This document shows, piece after piece, positions 14,481-27,679 of a stretch of 64,000 nucleotides of DNA. The notes under the pieces were generated by a model, which was given only the letters and a program-made list of their open reading frames with translations, made no database searches and was not told the DNA's origin. The stretch is from Lucifuga dentata (taxonomy: Eukaryota > Chordata > Actinopteri > Ophidiiformes > Bythitidae), in contig VXCM01002169.1 in assembly GCA_014773175.1 (NCBI GenBank), forward strand, positions 124,001 through 188,000, read 5' to 3'. A program made the position numbers and the translations under genes. Each line of letters starts with the position of its first letter. The stretch's first letter is position 1.

Positions 14481-16864
14481 TACAGACGAGTCAATCAGCT
14501 ACAAAAGCTTTCTAATAAATCCAATAGCAATACGCTGATAAAGAATGTATTGGAGAAAACACTGCTTTATTTTCATCTTAAAAATACTGAAAATCTGCCA
14601 AAAACCAAATGCAAAATGTTTACTGATTTTTGGATTTATTTATTTTTTTGTGTAACAATATCTGTTTATGTAAAATGTGTCTTCCTCTGGATCTCTGTAT
14701 GTTCAAACTGGACCTAATTCACAGTTTTATAACTGATTATCATTTTATGCAAAAATCCCTGTAAATTCCATCTGACATGGAATTTCAAATGACACAGAAT
14801 TTAAAGTTCCATGGATTTCTACAATGCTTGTTTGGACAGGATGAGCTGATATTAATTGACTCTCTTGAAGGCTCTGTGGGGTTGAATATTATTGAGTATT
14901 TTCAGTGGTTCAGTCAGTATTTCAACCTTCGCTCTCTTCAGGCTCAGAATTTCAATCAAGTTTAATCAAGTTCAATCAATTCAGCCCTCTTACAAAGATG
15001 TCTGAGAGCAGAATCAAGGACCAGAAACACACCAATGAGGGACATTTCTCTCCACAGGATCCACAGCCTTAGATAATGTCTATGCACTCATACCACTGTG
15101 TGTCAAAAGCTAAATTATTGCTTTGAGAGCAAAATTTGCAGTTTTTAAATTGGTGACTCACCTCAAACATATGCTACAAGACACACACAGACACACAAGA
15201 GGCATTATGGAGAAAACCTTGAAGGATTCACAGGGCCACAGCTGGATGGGAGCCCTGGAACATGCCTGAGATTATAGATATTTAATGTATTATAACTTTT
15301 TTTTTGTTATAAATAAATCAGATTCAAAACAAATTAAAGCCTCACATTAAAAATATAAAATATAGTCCCTATATTCCCTCCATATTATAATACAAATAGG
15401 AGCAAAGACACATTCTTTTCCTCTAAAGCAAAGTACAACTAGAAAAAAAAAAAAAAAAAANAAAAAAAAAAAAAAAAACTACAGTTATCAAAGAAGCCTC
15501 ACTGCACTGGTTTTCCAATGACAATTTCCCTAATGGTAAGATTCTTTTATTGAATGTATGATAAGGTATGGCATTTAAAGGATATAGGCATGGATTTAAA
15601 AAGATTTAAATACTGACGTGGCCTTAAAGTCACTGAGGTAAGCACACTTATATTATTTAGTGGAGATACATACATATAAGCATGGTCATCTACTGTTCTA
15701 TTAATGGCTGTTCACTGCATCTATGGGTAGAAGTCATAGTGTCGCTTATCTGACAAGCTCATAAGATTTATGAGTGTGAAGCCTGATGTCCTCCACAGTC
15801 ACCAGAGGGGTAGTATATCATTCTTTGGACCTCTGACTTGGACTTGAATATGGATGTATGACCTGGAGTATGGCACAGTGGACTGTTACATCACATCCTG
15901 TGTCTTGGCTTTTGAGAAACTGAATAATTTTCTCAAACTTCCTACAATAAGGATGCCCCCCCCCCCNCCCCCCCCCCCTTTATTTCAATATTAGCAACAT
16001 AAAAGGGAAATTAAAATTTACAGCGCCTGGTGTCAGCCAAGGTAGTTCTTGCTGGAAATTGAATGCTGCGGAATAGCCGAGAAGTTAAATGTACCAAAGT
16101 GAAATACTGCTTTAATAATTAGAAAAGTGGTAGAAAGAGGATGAGGGTTTTGATTTGTACAGTTGTCAAGACAGATTGTATTAACACAATACTTAATCTT
16201 CTATGTTGTGCAGCTCTTTTTCAAAATTCATCTCTTAAAAAAATCAGTTAACCTATAATCTTACTACATCTGTGGATCTAGCATACACATTTGATCTCAG
16301 ATTAACATTGACCTAAATTAATATACTTTTTGGCATGCATGTCTTTAGTAGAAAGGAGATGAATCAAAAATGCAGTCTTGCACAAAAGAGGTTATTTCAG
16401 CTTTTCAGTTACTGTACATGTGCCGGAGAAAAAACTCATTTTGCAGTTTTACTTTTCATTGGATTTGTTTTTCATTTTCTACCTAAAAAGCTACACTGCA
16501 AAATATCAATCGTGTTTGGCTTGTGAAATTCTTGCCATTTCTGCCAAGACTGAAAACAACAAGGGAACAAACTTGAGAGTGGGTGTGAAGGATTCAATCA
16601 AAAATGGATCACATGACAACTGAATGTGGAAGAAATTTTCTGCAATCAAGATTCCAGTGCAGCAAACTTTTTTATTCTGTTTTGTTTCAAGTTACTGAGA
16701 GAATGTTGTGAAACAAGTTGATTTGCATTGGAAACAGGTCAAAATAATCATACTTTTTTGGTGGATTTTTGGATTTTTTTTTTTTTTTTTNTTTTTTTTT
16801 TTTTTTTAGTTGAAGAAAATAACACTTGGGAACAGATAAAATTACTTAACATTTCAATTTTTGG

Positions 16865-17400
16865 TGTGACGTCTTTAATGCGGCATTACATCGAAGTGTC
16901 GTGGTGAAGAGAATGCGGAGTCTGAAGGCAAAGCCCTCAATTTGCCAGTCAATCTACATTCCAGTCCTCATCTATGGTCATAGTTCTGGGTCGTGACCGA
17001 AAGAATGAGATCATGAATAGAAGGGGCCAAAATGAGTTTTCTTCGAAGGGTGGCTGTGCTCAACTTAGGGATCAGGTGAGGAGCACAGACATCCAGGAGG
17101 CTCAAAGCACCGTCGCTCCTTTGCATTGAAAAGAGCCTGAGGTGGTTCGGGCATCTGATTAGGATGCCTCTTGGACGCCTCCCTTTGGAGGCTTTCCAGG
17201 CATGTTCTACTGGGAGGAGACCCCGGAGCAAACCCAGAACACACCGGAGGGATTAGATATTCCATCTGGGCTGGGAAGGCCTCAGAATGCCCCAGGAGGA
17301 GCTGGAGAATGTGGCTGGGGAGAGGGACATCTGGGCTACCTTGCTTGGCCTGCTGCCATCGCGACCCGATAAGTGAAAGAAAGTGGATGGATAGATTTTT
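16865..17400 (+). mobile_element. RTE-like LINE 3' fragment (reverse transcriptase tail)
   Basis: The plus strand reads, across frame changes, GDVFNAALHRSVVVKRMRS, LKAKPSICQSIYIPVLIYGH, then blocks corresponding to FLRRVAGLS, RSLRWFGHLIRMPLGRLPLE, GRRPRSKPRTHRRD and EELENVAGERDIWAT, ending at CCCGATAAG and a GGATGGATAG tail. This is the C-terminal part and short-repeat 3' tail of a common fish non-LTR retrotransposon, probably RTE/BovB-like. Stops and frameshifts show it is dead. The fragment at 52.2 kb is from the same family. Confidence 0.75.
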
Positions 17401-19155
17401 GCAATATGGTTTTATTAATAGACAGCATCACTTTTTCCAGCATAAATTTACATTTATGTAGTAAGCAGATTTATTTTTATTTTCAATATATTTTATTAAA
17501 GGTTGTTTTTCTACTTATTACCTGCCAAGGAGGATTTTTTTTTCACCTAGTTTGATATTGTCAGATAGGGATTTTGTTGTTTTTTTTTTTTTTTTTTNTT
17601 TTTTTTTTTTTTTTTGTATATTTCCTCATAAACTAAGACAGTGATGTTACTGAAAAAAAAAACAAAAAACTGAGGCCCATGTGTATTCTATGATTGATTA
17701 TCAACAAGTCCAAATTGGAGCAGATTCAAATATGGATCCAGACCTGGTGGATTAAAATATATGCTCACACACACACAAAAAAAGTAAATGTCTGGCTTTA
17801 CATATATATATATATATATAACAATCTGAAGTGATATCAGAGTATGTGTGTGCTGCTGTCTTTGTATTCTCAAGTATGGGAGATGTTTAATTGAAAATTA
17901 TAATAAGATATTGTATTATTGACTTTACAGGATAAAAAAAAGAACTCATTAGAATCTAAGGAGAGTGAGCACAGCAGGTTGTATTTTCTGCCATGTTTCC
18001 ATGGAGAGAATGTAATAAAATATGGCATAGAGGGGAAATTAACATCAACAAATATCAGCCATAATAAATTTGCCTAATATAAGAGGTTAATTAAACCAGT
18101 ACAGCACAATGTTTGAACTAAAAGTAAAAGCAATTTCACTTGTGTCCTTTCTCCCCTTTGATCATATAGATATGTACTTCTGGATTTCCATGCGTGCTCC
18201 ATTTTACTTTACTACTTTATTTTTGCATGCTGCAAAGATAAAGTAGCACTTTTTTGTCTCATCAAATAAATTTTGTTTTTTTTTTTTTTTCTTTTGACTG
18301 CATGTGTGTGCAGTGTGCGAATTTCACCTCTATCCATCAATGCTTCAAAAAAGATTAACCTTTACATGATCCTGGGCAGACAGTGCTCCATTATCTCCTC
18401 AGCTCTTTCTAAGAGGCTGCGGACTCGAGTGAAACATTTTCTGCCATACTAACGTCTTACACCCTCTTTTTCTTTTCACTGGGAGGTTATGACACTGAGT
18501 ATAAACTCTGACAACATTACAACTCCAAAAACATTACCAATATACTCACAGAGACAAACATTCCCTGAGACACAAGTAACTACAGCAGAATTTCCAAAAT
18601 ACGAGGGGAAAAAAAAGCCTCGCCCTCTGGGAAATTTTCTCTGATAAACTGCAAGAAGATTAACCAGATGGACGTGTGCTAATGAGCAGGAGATCACAAT
18701 GAAAGAAGCTTGTAAATGTAGATGAGACGTGAGAAAAGAACAATGGCCTTACCTTGTATCAGATGATACACAATTATGGCAAATACAAAAATGTACGGAA
18801 AGCAATTATTTGACTGGCTTTTTCCCACCTGATACCAACAACACGACAACGCTGAACAATGGGCATTCTGAAGGAAATGTAATGCGGAGATTATGACAAT
18901 TGTACACAATGTGCAGGATACTGCTTTCAAACAGAGCAAGCCTTTGAACGTCTCAGGGATAACATTCTACTCTCTTAGCTGGAGCCCAGTAAAGATATTT
19001 TTGTGTTGTATATCAGCCTGATTCATGCAGATATCAAGTAAAAGACTGTACAACACATTAAATAGAGTAAAGGGCACAAAAGCACATCAAACACAACCAC
19101 AAAGGACTATGTGGGACTAGTAACACCAGAGAAACTACAGCCACACATGACTTAC

Positions 19156-19206
19156 TGATCACATCGTCTCCAAATGGATCTTCATCATCCTCATCATCTA
19201 GGTAAG
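19156..19206 (-). CDS. tenm2: candidate acidic cassette microexon of teneurin-2
   Basis: A 51-base segment is framed by a near-ideal acceptor (long T/C tract ending CCCTCTTCCCCAG, AG at 19208-19207) and a consensus donor (ATCA|GTAAGT, starting at 19155). In phase 1, the phase left by the exon at 27.7 kb, it reads AYLDDEDDEDPFGDDVI: 17 residues, nine of them Asp or Glu. The length is a multiple of three and both ends are phase 1, so it can be included or skipped without breaking the protein. It lies on the gene's strand, 8.5 kb downstream of the previous exon. It contains a DPF tripeptide, a motif that can bind the AP-2 alpha appendage in endocytic proteins; that role here is speculation. I do not recognise the peptide from known teneurins. 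It could instead be a pseudo-exon, or an exon of an unrelated nested transcript. Confidence 0.55.
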
Positions 19207-19541
19207 CTGGGGAAGAGGGAATGAAGGACAGAAAGGAAAAACAAAAAAGAAAATATGAGCTGAAAAAAAGACAAACCATAGAAAACTGAAAGAAACTGGA
19301 CTAAGAGAAAACCTTAATGGAGGAAAAACACAGCTAAAAGAAAAAGATGAAGTGAATGTGGCCTTGAATCCCCTTTTGCCATTCCATCATCCACCTCCTT
19401 CTTATTCTTCCTCTCAATCTGATACCGCCAGTCTTCATTAAGGAATAAAGCACTGATCATTAAACTACAAATATAGTTTCAGCACCAAGCAGAGGAAAAT
19501 ATGATCACTCATAATAGGCCGGAGAATTCTCAATTTGCTCT

Positions 19542-19546
<5 letters not shown>

Positions 19547-19583
<37 letters not shown>
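19547..19583. repeat. (CT)n microsatellite
   Basis: Uninterrupted run, about 340 bases upstream (on the gene's strand) of the candidate microexon. Confidence 0.95.
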
Positions 19584-19586
<3 letters not shown>

Positions 19587-21224
19587 AATGACATAAGAGG
19601 CCATTACATCCCACTAAATCCCCTATTATGGCAGCAATATAGTCGTCAGCAAGTTACAAGTCCAGTACCAAAGATGTTTCACCGCTCCTGCAATTCTCTG
19701 TTACCTTTCAATAATACTTTTCCTACGGATGGGCCAAACAGTGCAGATACACAGACTCATCTCTTCCTTTCTCTTTCTATCCTCATTCATCTGTTCATCT
19801 TCTTATTCTCCCTCTATCACTCCAGACTCCCGCCCTTTAATGCGAGTTAGCATCCATCTACTGTGATCGATATCCTGGGGCTTTTATTAAACACTGCTCT
19901 TATGCATCTTTGAGCGTGCAGCCATCCTGTTGCCCGTGCACGTGTGCAATATCTGCCTTCATTTCAAAATCTGATCCAACAATGTGTTTATTGAGTTGGA
20001 GGGTTGTGAATGCTTATTTTCTTTGTATCATTGTGTTTGCATGATCTATGCTTAAATGACCATGCGAGCGTTGAGTTCAGTATGCTGAATACACCAATCT
20101 TCATTGATCGAGACTGCAGGGCATTTTTCAAACACTAGCCTTAGCCCATTGAAAGCCAAGAGATACCTGCCGTGTATGCACAAGTGTGTGTTCAAATGTG
20201 TGTGTGTGTGTATCCATCACTACTTTGCTCATTCCAGCATGTGTAGCTTTTACTGCATGGAAAGAAAAAAAAAAAAAGTCCTTGAACCAGTGGGTGAAGT
20301 GTGGAGGAGTAAGTGTGTACACGCACGCTCACACACACGCACGCACGCAGCTGAGTGTGTTTTTGAAAGCAGCCTGTCAGTGCTGCTCTCACACACCATT
20401 CATCACAAGCTACTAATTCTGTTAGACCATTGTCAAGCCTTTTCGCACCCCACGTTGCTCTCTGAAAACTCAATCAGAGGCTAATGCCCCCAACCTTCTC
20501 AACACACACACGGACACACAAACCCTCTCTGTCTCTCTTCCGCACACACAGGAATACACACACACACTAGCAGACCCTGAGGGGACAGCAGTTCGTCTTG
20601 GGGGACCCCACCAGTCTAACTCTATAAGTGTTAGTTGAAGTTGATAGGCAGGAGCTGCATGGATCAGGTTCCTGCTATTGAGAATGGCTGCAGTAAAAAT
20701 CTAGCAAAGGTCGCAGGAAGGATCTTACAAACACTATAATGACTGACTGTGTTCAAAGTGTGAGCCGCATTCGATTCAAAATCAAAATGATCATAACTAA
20801 GCATCTTAATCTCACTTGATTATACAACAATCATTTCAGTGTTAAATATTTTCTACAATCACATCAGATCAGCTGACTTAATAATGGTTGATTTGGTTTG
20901 ATGATTTATGGTTGGATTTGTACGGTACAGTGAGGAGATTAAAGAGGACGGTGCGGGTGCAGGCACTCCGCCACCTGTGCTAGTAGATTTGATGAGTTAA
21001 TCAGGACTCAGTTTGTAGAACTCAGAGTTGTTATGATGCATAATTGCAGCTTCTCTGACAAAAAAAAAAAAAAAAAAAANAAAAAAAAAAAAAAAAAAGC
21101 ATTTTTAGAAAAAAAAAAACCTTTAAACTGCAGATGTTTAGGGGCAGTTTTATTTTTTTCTGTACTGTAAAAGGAGATAAATAATACAGAAAAAACAGCA
21201 TAAACTCATGCAAAGCCATATTAA

Positions 21225-21796
21225 AGGACCATACCAGTGATTTAGCATTTTAGACCAATAAATACTACCCGCATACACATTACTGCAAACCATTTTCCAA
21301 AACATAAAAAACATATTTTAGTTTTTGTGTTATTTTGCCAGATCCCCTAATCTTTTAAAATCAAATGTTCTGGTGATACACCCAGTTTCAAATTCAATGT
21401 TTCACCTGCTAACACTTACGCACGATTGTAGAATGCACAGTCATTCTAATTTCTCTGTAAAGGTAGTCTCCCTTTGACATATTCCCTGGCAGAAACATTT
21501 TCTTTCCTGTAGTTCTACGCTGAATTGGTTAAATTAAGTTGCTTTGACAAATTATTTAATCAACGTCATGTTCAATGTGATGGATTAGTTATCTCCAGCA
21601 TGTTTGACGTCTCTACAAGTTTATGTTTGTAGTGTACTGGAATGAACCGAAATCTATGATGGTCTGGAAGGTAGGAAAAAAAATTCTAAAATTTGCCGCT
21701 CTTGTAGCCTGTTTTGGAAAATGGTTGGTAGTAATGTAACGTGTATGGAAGTTGTATTTGTTGGGCTCAAAAATGCAAAATCACCGGTATGGTCCT
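21225..21796 (+). mobile_element. TTAA-flanked MITE, copy B (572 bp, best preserved)
   Basis: Both ends are intact: TTAA at 21221-21224, then AGGACCATACCAGTGATTT; the right end carries the inverted sequence ACCGGTATGGTCCT followed by TTAA at 21797-21800. The inverted ends run about 40 bases, to GAGCCCAA. The TTAA target site fits piggyBac or Kolobok superfamilies; the AGG start is unlike the CCC start usual in piggyBac. No protein is encoded. Confidence 0.85.
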
Positions 21797-23330
21797 TTAA
21801 GGAATGAGCACATCCTGAGGGTAAAAATAAGTAATAAAAGTCTCAGTGAGGGGAAACCACGCAGTTGAGCGTGCCTAGACCGGGGGCAGGGTTAGCCAGA
21901 AAGGCCAGACTAAATTTAGCGCTACCTTTTCATTCTGTAATTATGAGATTAATACATCCTGTCACATACGTCACAATACTACCCTATGATTTATTAAGCA
22001 GTCTACAAGATGGAGAGATTGAGCCAAGAAGGAAGGAGGAGGAGAGAGAGATTGTCTGAAAACAGCTAATCAGCATGCATGTGTGATTGCGTTGAAGCTT
22101 GGTTGTGGAGTGAGGGGGAAGTGTGTCTCTGTGTTTATGAAGTCAGCCGTATGAGCAAAACCTGAGATTTATTGAAGGGAAAACAATGGTTGCTGAATTT
22201 GATTCTGCCTGTAAGTAACTCTGCTCTTTAATGAGAAGACAAACACAGAGGCATACAGCTGCACACACACAAGCATGTGTAGAGCAGTGGACCATCCAAT
22301 GTGGCCATAAAATCTGCCCTGGGCCTCGGCTTTAAATCAATGTCAGGCCTGATCTTATTTCATCTAATGCATGTTTTAATCATTCTCCCTCCTGATCAAT
22401 GCAGTTTGGATGCAGGCATCAGGCACTGCTGTGGGAATTTACAAGCGCTCCTATTCTCCCGCTTGTGTTTCCAGACTGGCGTTTTATGAGGCAGTGCACA
22501 GTGTGACAGTAAATCTCTTCCTCTGCTTTGCCAAAATGAAAACTCCCTATGCTGCTCTCTATGCCTATATTTGTTTGTCTCATTGTGTTGCTTGTGCAAG
22601 CTAAACTTGTACTGGCTTTGCCAAGTCAACGTTCTAGTCTCTTTATTTTAATAGTGTCTGGAAGGAGCAATAAAAGTAAAGTGTCTTTATTCAATACTCC
22701 ACAATAAAGCTGAATGTAGAGAAACTTTGAAATCCCCGAGTTGCACTTAGGAAACTAATTTAACAGTTTTTAAATACTTGACGGTAATTGGTATTTAGGA
22801 TTAAAGCGCAAATGAAAATTATTCATCTGGTTTCAATTTGAGAAGCTGAATTAAGGGACTGTCAAGTGAGATTTGTTGGCAATAGGTAACTAATATACAG
22901 GTAAGTGATAGTTCAGAATGAGGCACATGTACAATTGCACAATAACTGCAACTGCATAAGGAAATATGATCTGCTTTGTTTGTTATTTTGAGCTGAAAAG
23001 GGGGATTATGAAGCAGAACTCATGTATTTTCTCATGTATTTCTATATACAGTATGTGTAAAAGTGTGTGTGATTTCATGTGTGCACGCAAAATTGTTTTT
23101 AGAGAAAAGCAAGCAGAAACATTTTGTCACAGTGACAGATAATAAAGTAACATGTTACACTACTATGCTTGTGCTAATGCTAAAATTTGTCTCTCTATCT
23201 TCATTGCTCTCTAGCAACATCTCCCTCAATCCAACACACACAAACACACATTGACACACAGTGTATACAAATATAAACATACAAAAATTATTTGTTTGTG
23301 ACACAGACATGATTACTTACAAAAACATAT

Positions 23331-24641
23331 ACAGTGCTGTGAAAAAATATTCGAACCCCTCCTGACTTCTTCTATTTTTGTATGTCTCATACTAAACTGT
23401 TTCAGATCTTCAACCAAAGCTTAACATAAAACAAAGGCAACCTGAGTAAACATAAAATACAGTTTTTAAATGATAATTTTATTTATTGAAGCAAAACGTT
23501 ATCCAACACCTATATCATCCATGTGAAAAAGTAACTGACCCCCTAAACTCAGTTACTGGTTGCTCCACATTTAGCAGCAACAACTGCTGCAACCAAATGC
23601 TTCCGATAATTCCTGATCATTGCTGTGGTAGAATTTTGTTCCACTCTTCTTTACAAAATTGCTTTAATTCAGCCACATTGGAGGGTTTTCCAGCATGAAC
23701 GGCCTGTTTAAGGTCCTGCCACAGCATCTCAATTGGGTTCAAGTCGGGACTTGGACTAGGCCACTCCAAAGCCTTCATTTTGTTCCTTTTGAGACATTCA
23801 GAGGAGAACTTGCTCTTATGCTTTGGATCGTTGTCTTGCTGCAGAACCCAGTTGCGTCTGAGCTTCAAATGACAGGCTGATGATGTTCTCCTTCAGGATT
23901 TTCTGGTACAGAGCAGAATTCATGTTTCTCTCAATTATGCAAGTTGTCCAGCAAATAACTTGCAAAGCAATCAGCAAAGCAATCCCACACCATCACGCTA
24001 CCATCCCCATGCTTGAGCATAGGCATGGTGTTGTTACTGAGGCACACTGTGTTTGGTTTATGCAGATGTAAGGGGACCCCTGTCTTCCACACAGTTCCAC
24101 TTTCCACTCATCTGTTCATAGAATATTCTCCCAAAAGGGTCATCAAGGTGTGTTTTGGCTTATTTGAGACAAGCTTTCATGTTCTCCTGGGTTAGCAATG
24201 GTTTTCACCTCGCCATTCTCCAATGAACGCCATTTTTGGCCAGTGTCTTTCTGATAGTAGAGTCATGAATTTTGACCTCCATTGAGGTGAGAGAGGCCTG
24301 CAGTTCCTTTGATGCTGTCCTTGGCTCTTTTGTGACTTCCTGGATGAGTCGTCGCTGCTCTTGGAGGAAGTCCAACTAAACCCAATTATCAATGAATTTT
24401 GGTAGATAGAGGATTTAGTAACTAGGAGGGTGAATACTTCTTCACACAGGGCCAGTTAGTGTTGGATAACTTCTTTGCTTCAATAAATAAAATTATCATT
24501 TAAAAACTGTATTTAATCTTTACTCAGTTTGCCTTTGTTTTACGTTAGATTTTGTTTGAAGGTCTGAAACAGTTTAGTATGAGATACACACAAAGAGAAG
24601 AAATCAGGAGGGGGTCGAATATTTTTTCACAGTGTAGCTGT
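23331..24641 (-). mobile_element. Tc1-mariner type element with long inverted ends (1.3 kb)
   Basis: The ends mirror each other: CTGTGAAAAAATATTCGA near 23337 and its reverse complement near 24633. The match continues inward, with small changes, for about 180 bases (blocks CTCATACTAAACTGTTTCAG and CAGTTTTTAAATGATAATTT occur at both ends). TA stands at both outer borders. The interior carries a broken transposase on the minus strand. The outer tips differ by a small insertion, so the copy is probably immobile. Confidence 0.85.
23600..24395 (-). pseudogene. truncated Tc1-type transposase
   Basis: The open part (23868 to 23617) encodes the C-terminal half of a DDE transposase: LRRNWVLQQDNDPKHKS contains the second catalytic Asp, and SPSPDLNPIEMLWQDLKQ contains the third acidic residue in the NPIE box. 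The stretch 23880-24395 preserves fragments of the middle of the protein (for example NSALYQKILKEN) and of the N-terminal part, but in shifting frames with stops. A full family member has about 340 codons; only 83 are continuous here. It is a relic, unable to make active enzyme. Confidence 0.8.
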
Positions 24642-25925
24642 ATTCAACTTCCTCCTACCTGTTATCTGACTTTTAATGGCTTATGTTAAGAATATACATG
24701 GTGCTAATTGTGTTGAGACTAGCAAAGGCACCAGGCACCTTGACTGACGACTGCTATCTATTCAAAGGATCACACTCTTTAATTTGTTATCGACTCAGGT
24801 TTTGTTTTGTTTACTTTCTGGACTCTTTGACGCCTCCAGAATCAAACATTTAAAAGAAGTACACGAGGCTAGACACTAGAAATGGGGGGAAGGGGGTAAA
24901 AAATGAACATTGTAGCTTCATTTGGAGTTAATTTGATGTTTCTTAACTATTCTGCATAATAGTTTTGATGGTTGTTTCATGTTTTTTGATTCTAAGATAA
25001 CAGTGCATATAGAGGTTGTAAATATATCCGGTAATTACCCTGCTGCAAGCTGTCCTGCACACATAAATAACAACACCTTCCTCCAGATTTGTGATTTCTG
25101 TCACATGTGAAATCGACAACATACAAAGCACAGGGCGCAAGCCTTCATCCACACGCACACGCCTGCCCTGAAGGGCGACCTCAAACCCTTAAACTGACAC
25201 CTGTCAGTCACGCTGGCAAGCTGCACTGGCAGGAGCACAAAAAGGGATGTGACGTGCACAGCGGGAAAGACAAGAAGAGAAAACAACCTTAAAAGATGGA
25301 GAATAAAGGTGGGAGAGGAGGGAGATGAAGAGGAGAAGCAAGTGGAGGTGAGACATCTGAAGCTTGTTAGAGGAGCAGCGAGATGAGAGTGGCGCAGCTT
25401 GCCGTTTGGTGTTTTTAGCACGTCACAGCCTTTTTGATTTGTTAGCATGTGTTTATAGCGTTGTTTCTCTGTCTGCCTCAGTCAAGCTCTATTATTAGAA
25501 CCTCAGATCCTCCTCCTGCTGTTTTGACACTCCCGCTGCTCCTGCTTCACATGTTGACACACACGTGCAGGTATTGCAAGTACACATTTACACCCATAGA
25601 CAAACACAATTGCATATAGGGAGACAATGGCAGTCTCAGGAAGATACACACAGATTCAGTTCATTCAAATTGGGCACAGGGTGGTGTGTGCCCCACCCAC
25701 CACCCTGGTTGGTTGGAGTGAAATCATTCCTCTGGGTGCTCTGAGGTGCTCAGTTTGGGGAGGATGTGGGGTAAAAGGTGACATTTCGTCTTTCACAACT
25801 AAGTAACTAATGAACTGACACACAAATACTGGTTGTGTTATCAGTTATCTTCTCGTAGGCAGAGAAAAAAATTGCAGAACTGTGATCTATATCTTCGGTC
25901 TGTGAAATAATAAGACAAACCTTAA

Positions 25926-26466
25926 AGTACTGTAACGGCGAGCCTGCCATTAATAGTACTGGAGCCCAATACATACTACATCCATATATACATCCATCCA
26001 TGCATGTTCTATTACTGACAATTTCCAAAATAATAAAACTGTGTTTTAGTTTTCCTGTTATTTTGTCAAATCCCCAAATCTTTCAAAATCAAATGTTCGG
26101 GTAATACACCAACATTAAAATTCAGTCATTCAAAACTCCTGGGACTATATTTCCTGGCAGAGACACACACTGTCTTTCATGCAGCTCCATGTTGGATTGG
26201 TTAAATAAAGTTACTTCGACAAAAAATTTAATCGACATTGTGTTCGCTGTGATGGATTACTTACCTCAAGCACATTGCAAGTCTACAACTTTATTTTTAA
26301 TATCATCCTGGAATGAACTGAAACCAATGTCAGCCTGGAAGGTAGGAAAAACAATTCTAAAATATATCACTGAAATAGCATATTTTGGGAAATGGTTGTA
26401 AGTAACGTAACATGTATGTGAGTTGAACAATTGGGCTCAAACATGCTAAATCACCGGTACTGTCCT
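25926..26466 (+). mobile_element. TTAA-flanked MITE, copy C (541 bp)
   Basis: TTAA stands on both sides (25922-25925 and 26467-26470). The right end is well preserved (CACCGGTACTGTCCT). The left inverted end is diverged and contains an unrelated-looking 30-base stretch before GAGCCCAATACATACTA. The interior is collinear with copy B from about 26010. Confidence 0.75.
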
Positions 26467-27679
26467 TTAAGATGAAAGCTGGTGGTCCCCTTGAACATTG
26501 AACTCAAGAAAGCAAACCTTTGAATCCTAACACTTTGATTTGATGCATGTTGAGCACAATCTTCAACATGGATATGGATGGGAGAGCATGAAAAAAAAAA
26601 ATACTTTTGATCTTGTCAACAATCAAGTCCAGCGACATCATATACTGCAGGCAAACGATTATTACAACCAGCCTCTGGATTAAGAATCTTATTTGACAAG
26701 GTTTGGAAATGCCAGTAATACAGCATTCATGAAACGGGGAGCGAGCACAGCGTCTGCGGCTGATATCTGTGGCTGCAAGATTAGCTTGGTAATTAAGCAC
26801 AAAGCAATTATCAGGTGTTGAAACGAGAGGCACATCTCAGGGAAGGTGTTTCTTGACGTGTTTAATAGGTGTTGAGCAGTTTGATCAGTCAACAGAACTT
26901 CGCTCTGATCTGAAGACCCACAGTCCGCAGAGGTTGATCCGGAGCTGATGCGTGCGGCTGCTGAGAATTCAATTAATTAGAATGTTGCTTTTCCTTCCAT
27001 CCACTTTTCATTAACCTCTCTTGACACCTCGGCAAAGCTCGCACGCAAGTTTACGACTGCATCAGGATTAACAAGGAAATGGGAAGTTAGCAATAAACAA
27101 AGTTGCCAGAGGAAGGAGATCCCCTCTGGAAATCTCACACTTTCACATTAACAGGGAAATGCAGAGAAATACCACAGTTGGAAAGTAAAAATGAGCTCCA
27201 TCTCTATGCTGGATCACAAAAGTAAAAATGCCCCAGCCTTGCTGTCTCTAAACTATCCAAAAGATTTTTTTGAAGACTGACAGATCAGTGGTGAGATCTC
27301 AGCGGATAAGTAGTGTAGGAGGGTAAAGTTTGAGGGCTTTGGCTAAGTGCTATTGATGAAAATAAGGATGGCTCTCGGGAGGGGGGGGNGGAGGGGGGCA
27401 GGGGGGGGGCGTCCAACAACTGTTCTTCAGATCAGAAACAGACTGGATCAATAAGTCCAACTCATTCGCATTTCTTATTATAGCTGCCAGTTTGAGTTAT
27501 GGTCAAAACATTTTTTTTACCAATATCAGCAAACCAGCATAAGATATAATTCTCTCACACTCTGTGTTTAAATAGCTATCAGACTGATGTATCCTCTTCA
27601 GCAAGTCTCAGCTCACTTATTCTCATATCAGCTATTAAACAAGATACCACTTTCCCCAAGTCTTTCCCTTCTGTCCTAC

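Larger units (their letters stand above)
1..19155 (-). other. tenm2: tenm2 downstream intron (partial), no coding exon recognised
   Basis: If the gene continues leftward, this is intron leading to exons outside the window. It contains the repeats listed separately. The stretches 1-1584, 1656-3710, 4718-9460, 10231-14289, 14481-16860 and 17400-19155 contain only CA/GT-rich and GA-rich low complexity, short homopolymers and otherwise featureless AT-rich sequence. The pyrimidine-rich 5050-5230 and 12300-12540 segments produce open frames in several phases from low-complexity sequence alone. I see no match to the next teneurin exons (proline-rich cytoplasmic part or membrane segment). Confidence 0.6.
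19207..27679 (-). other. tenm2: tenm2 intron 2 (8.5 kb)
   Basis: This is the intron between the exon at 27.7 kb and the candidate microexon. It holds a (CT)n tract, two TTAA MITEs (21.2 and 25.9 kb) and the Tc1-like element at 23.3 kb. The parts 19600-21050, 21800-23330, 24642-25920 and 26470-27679 show no gene I can recognise. Conserved regulatory elements could be present but cannot be seen from a single sequence. Confidence 0.5.
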
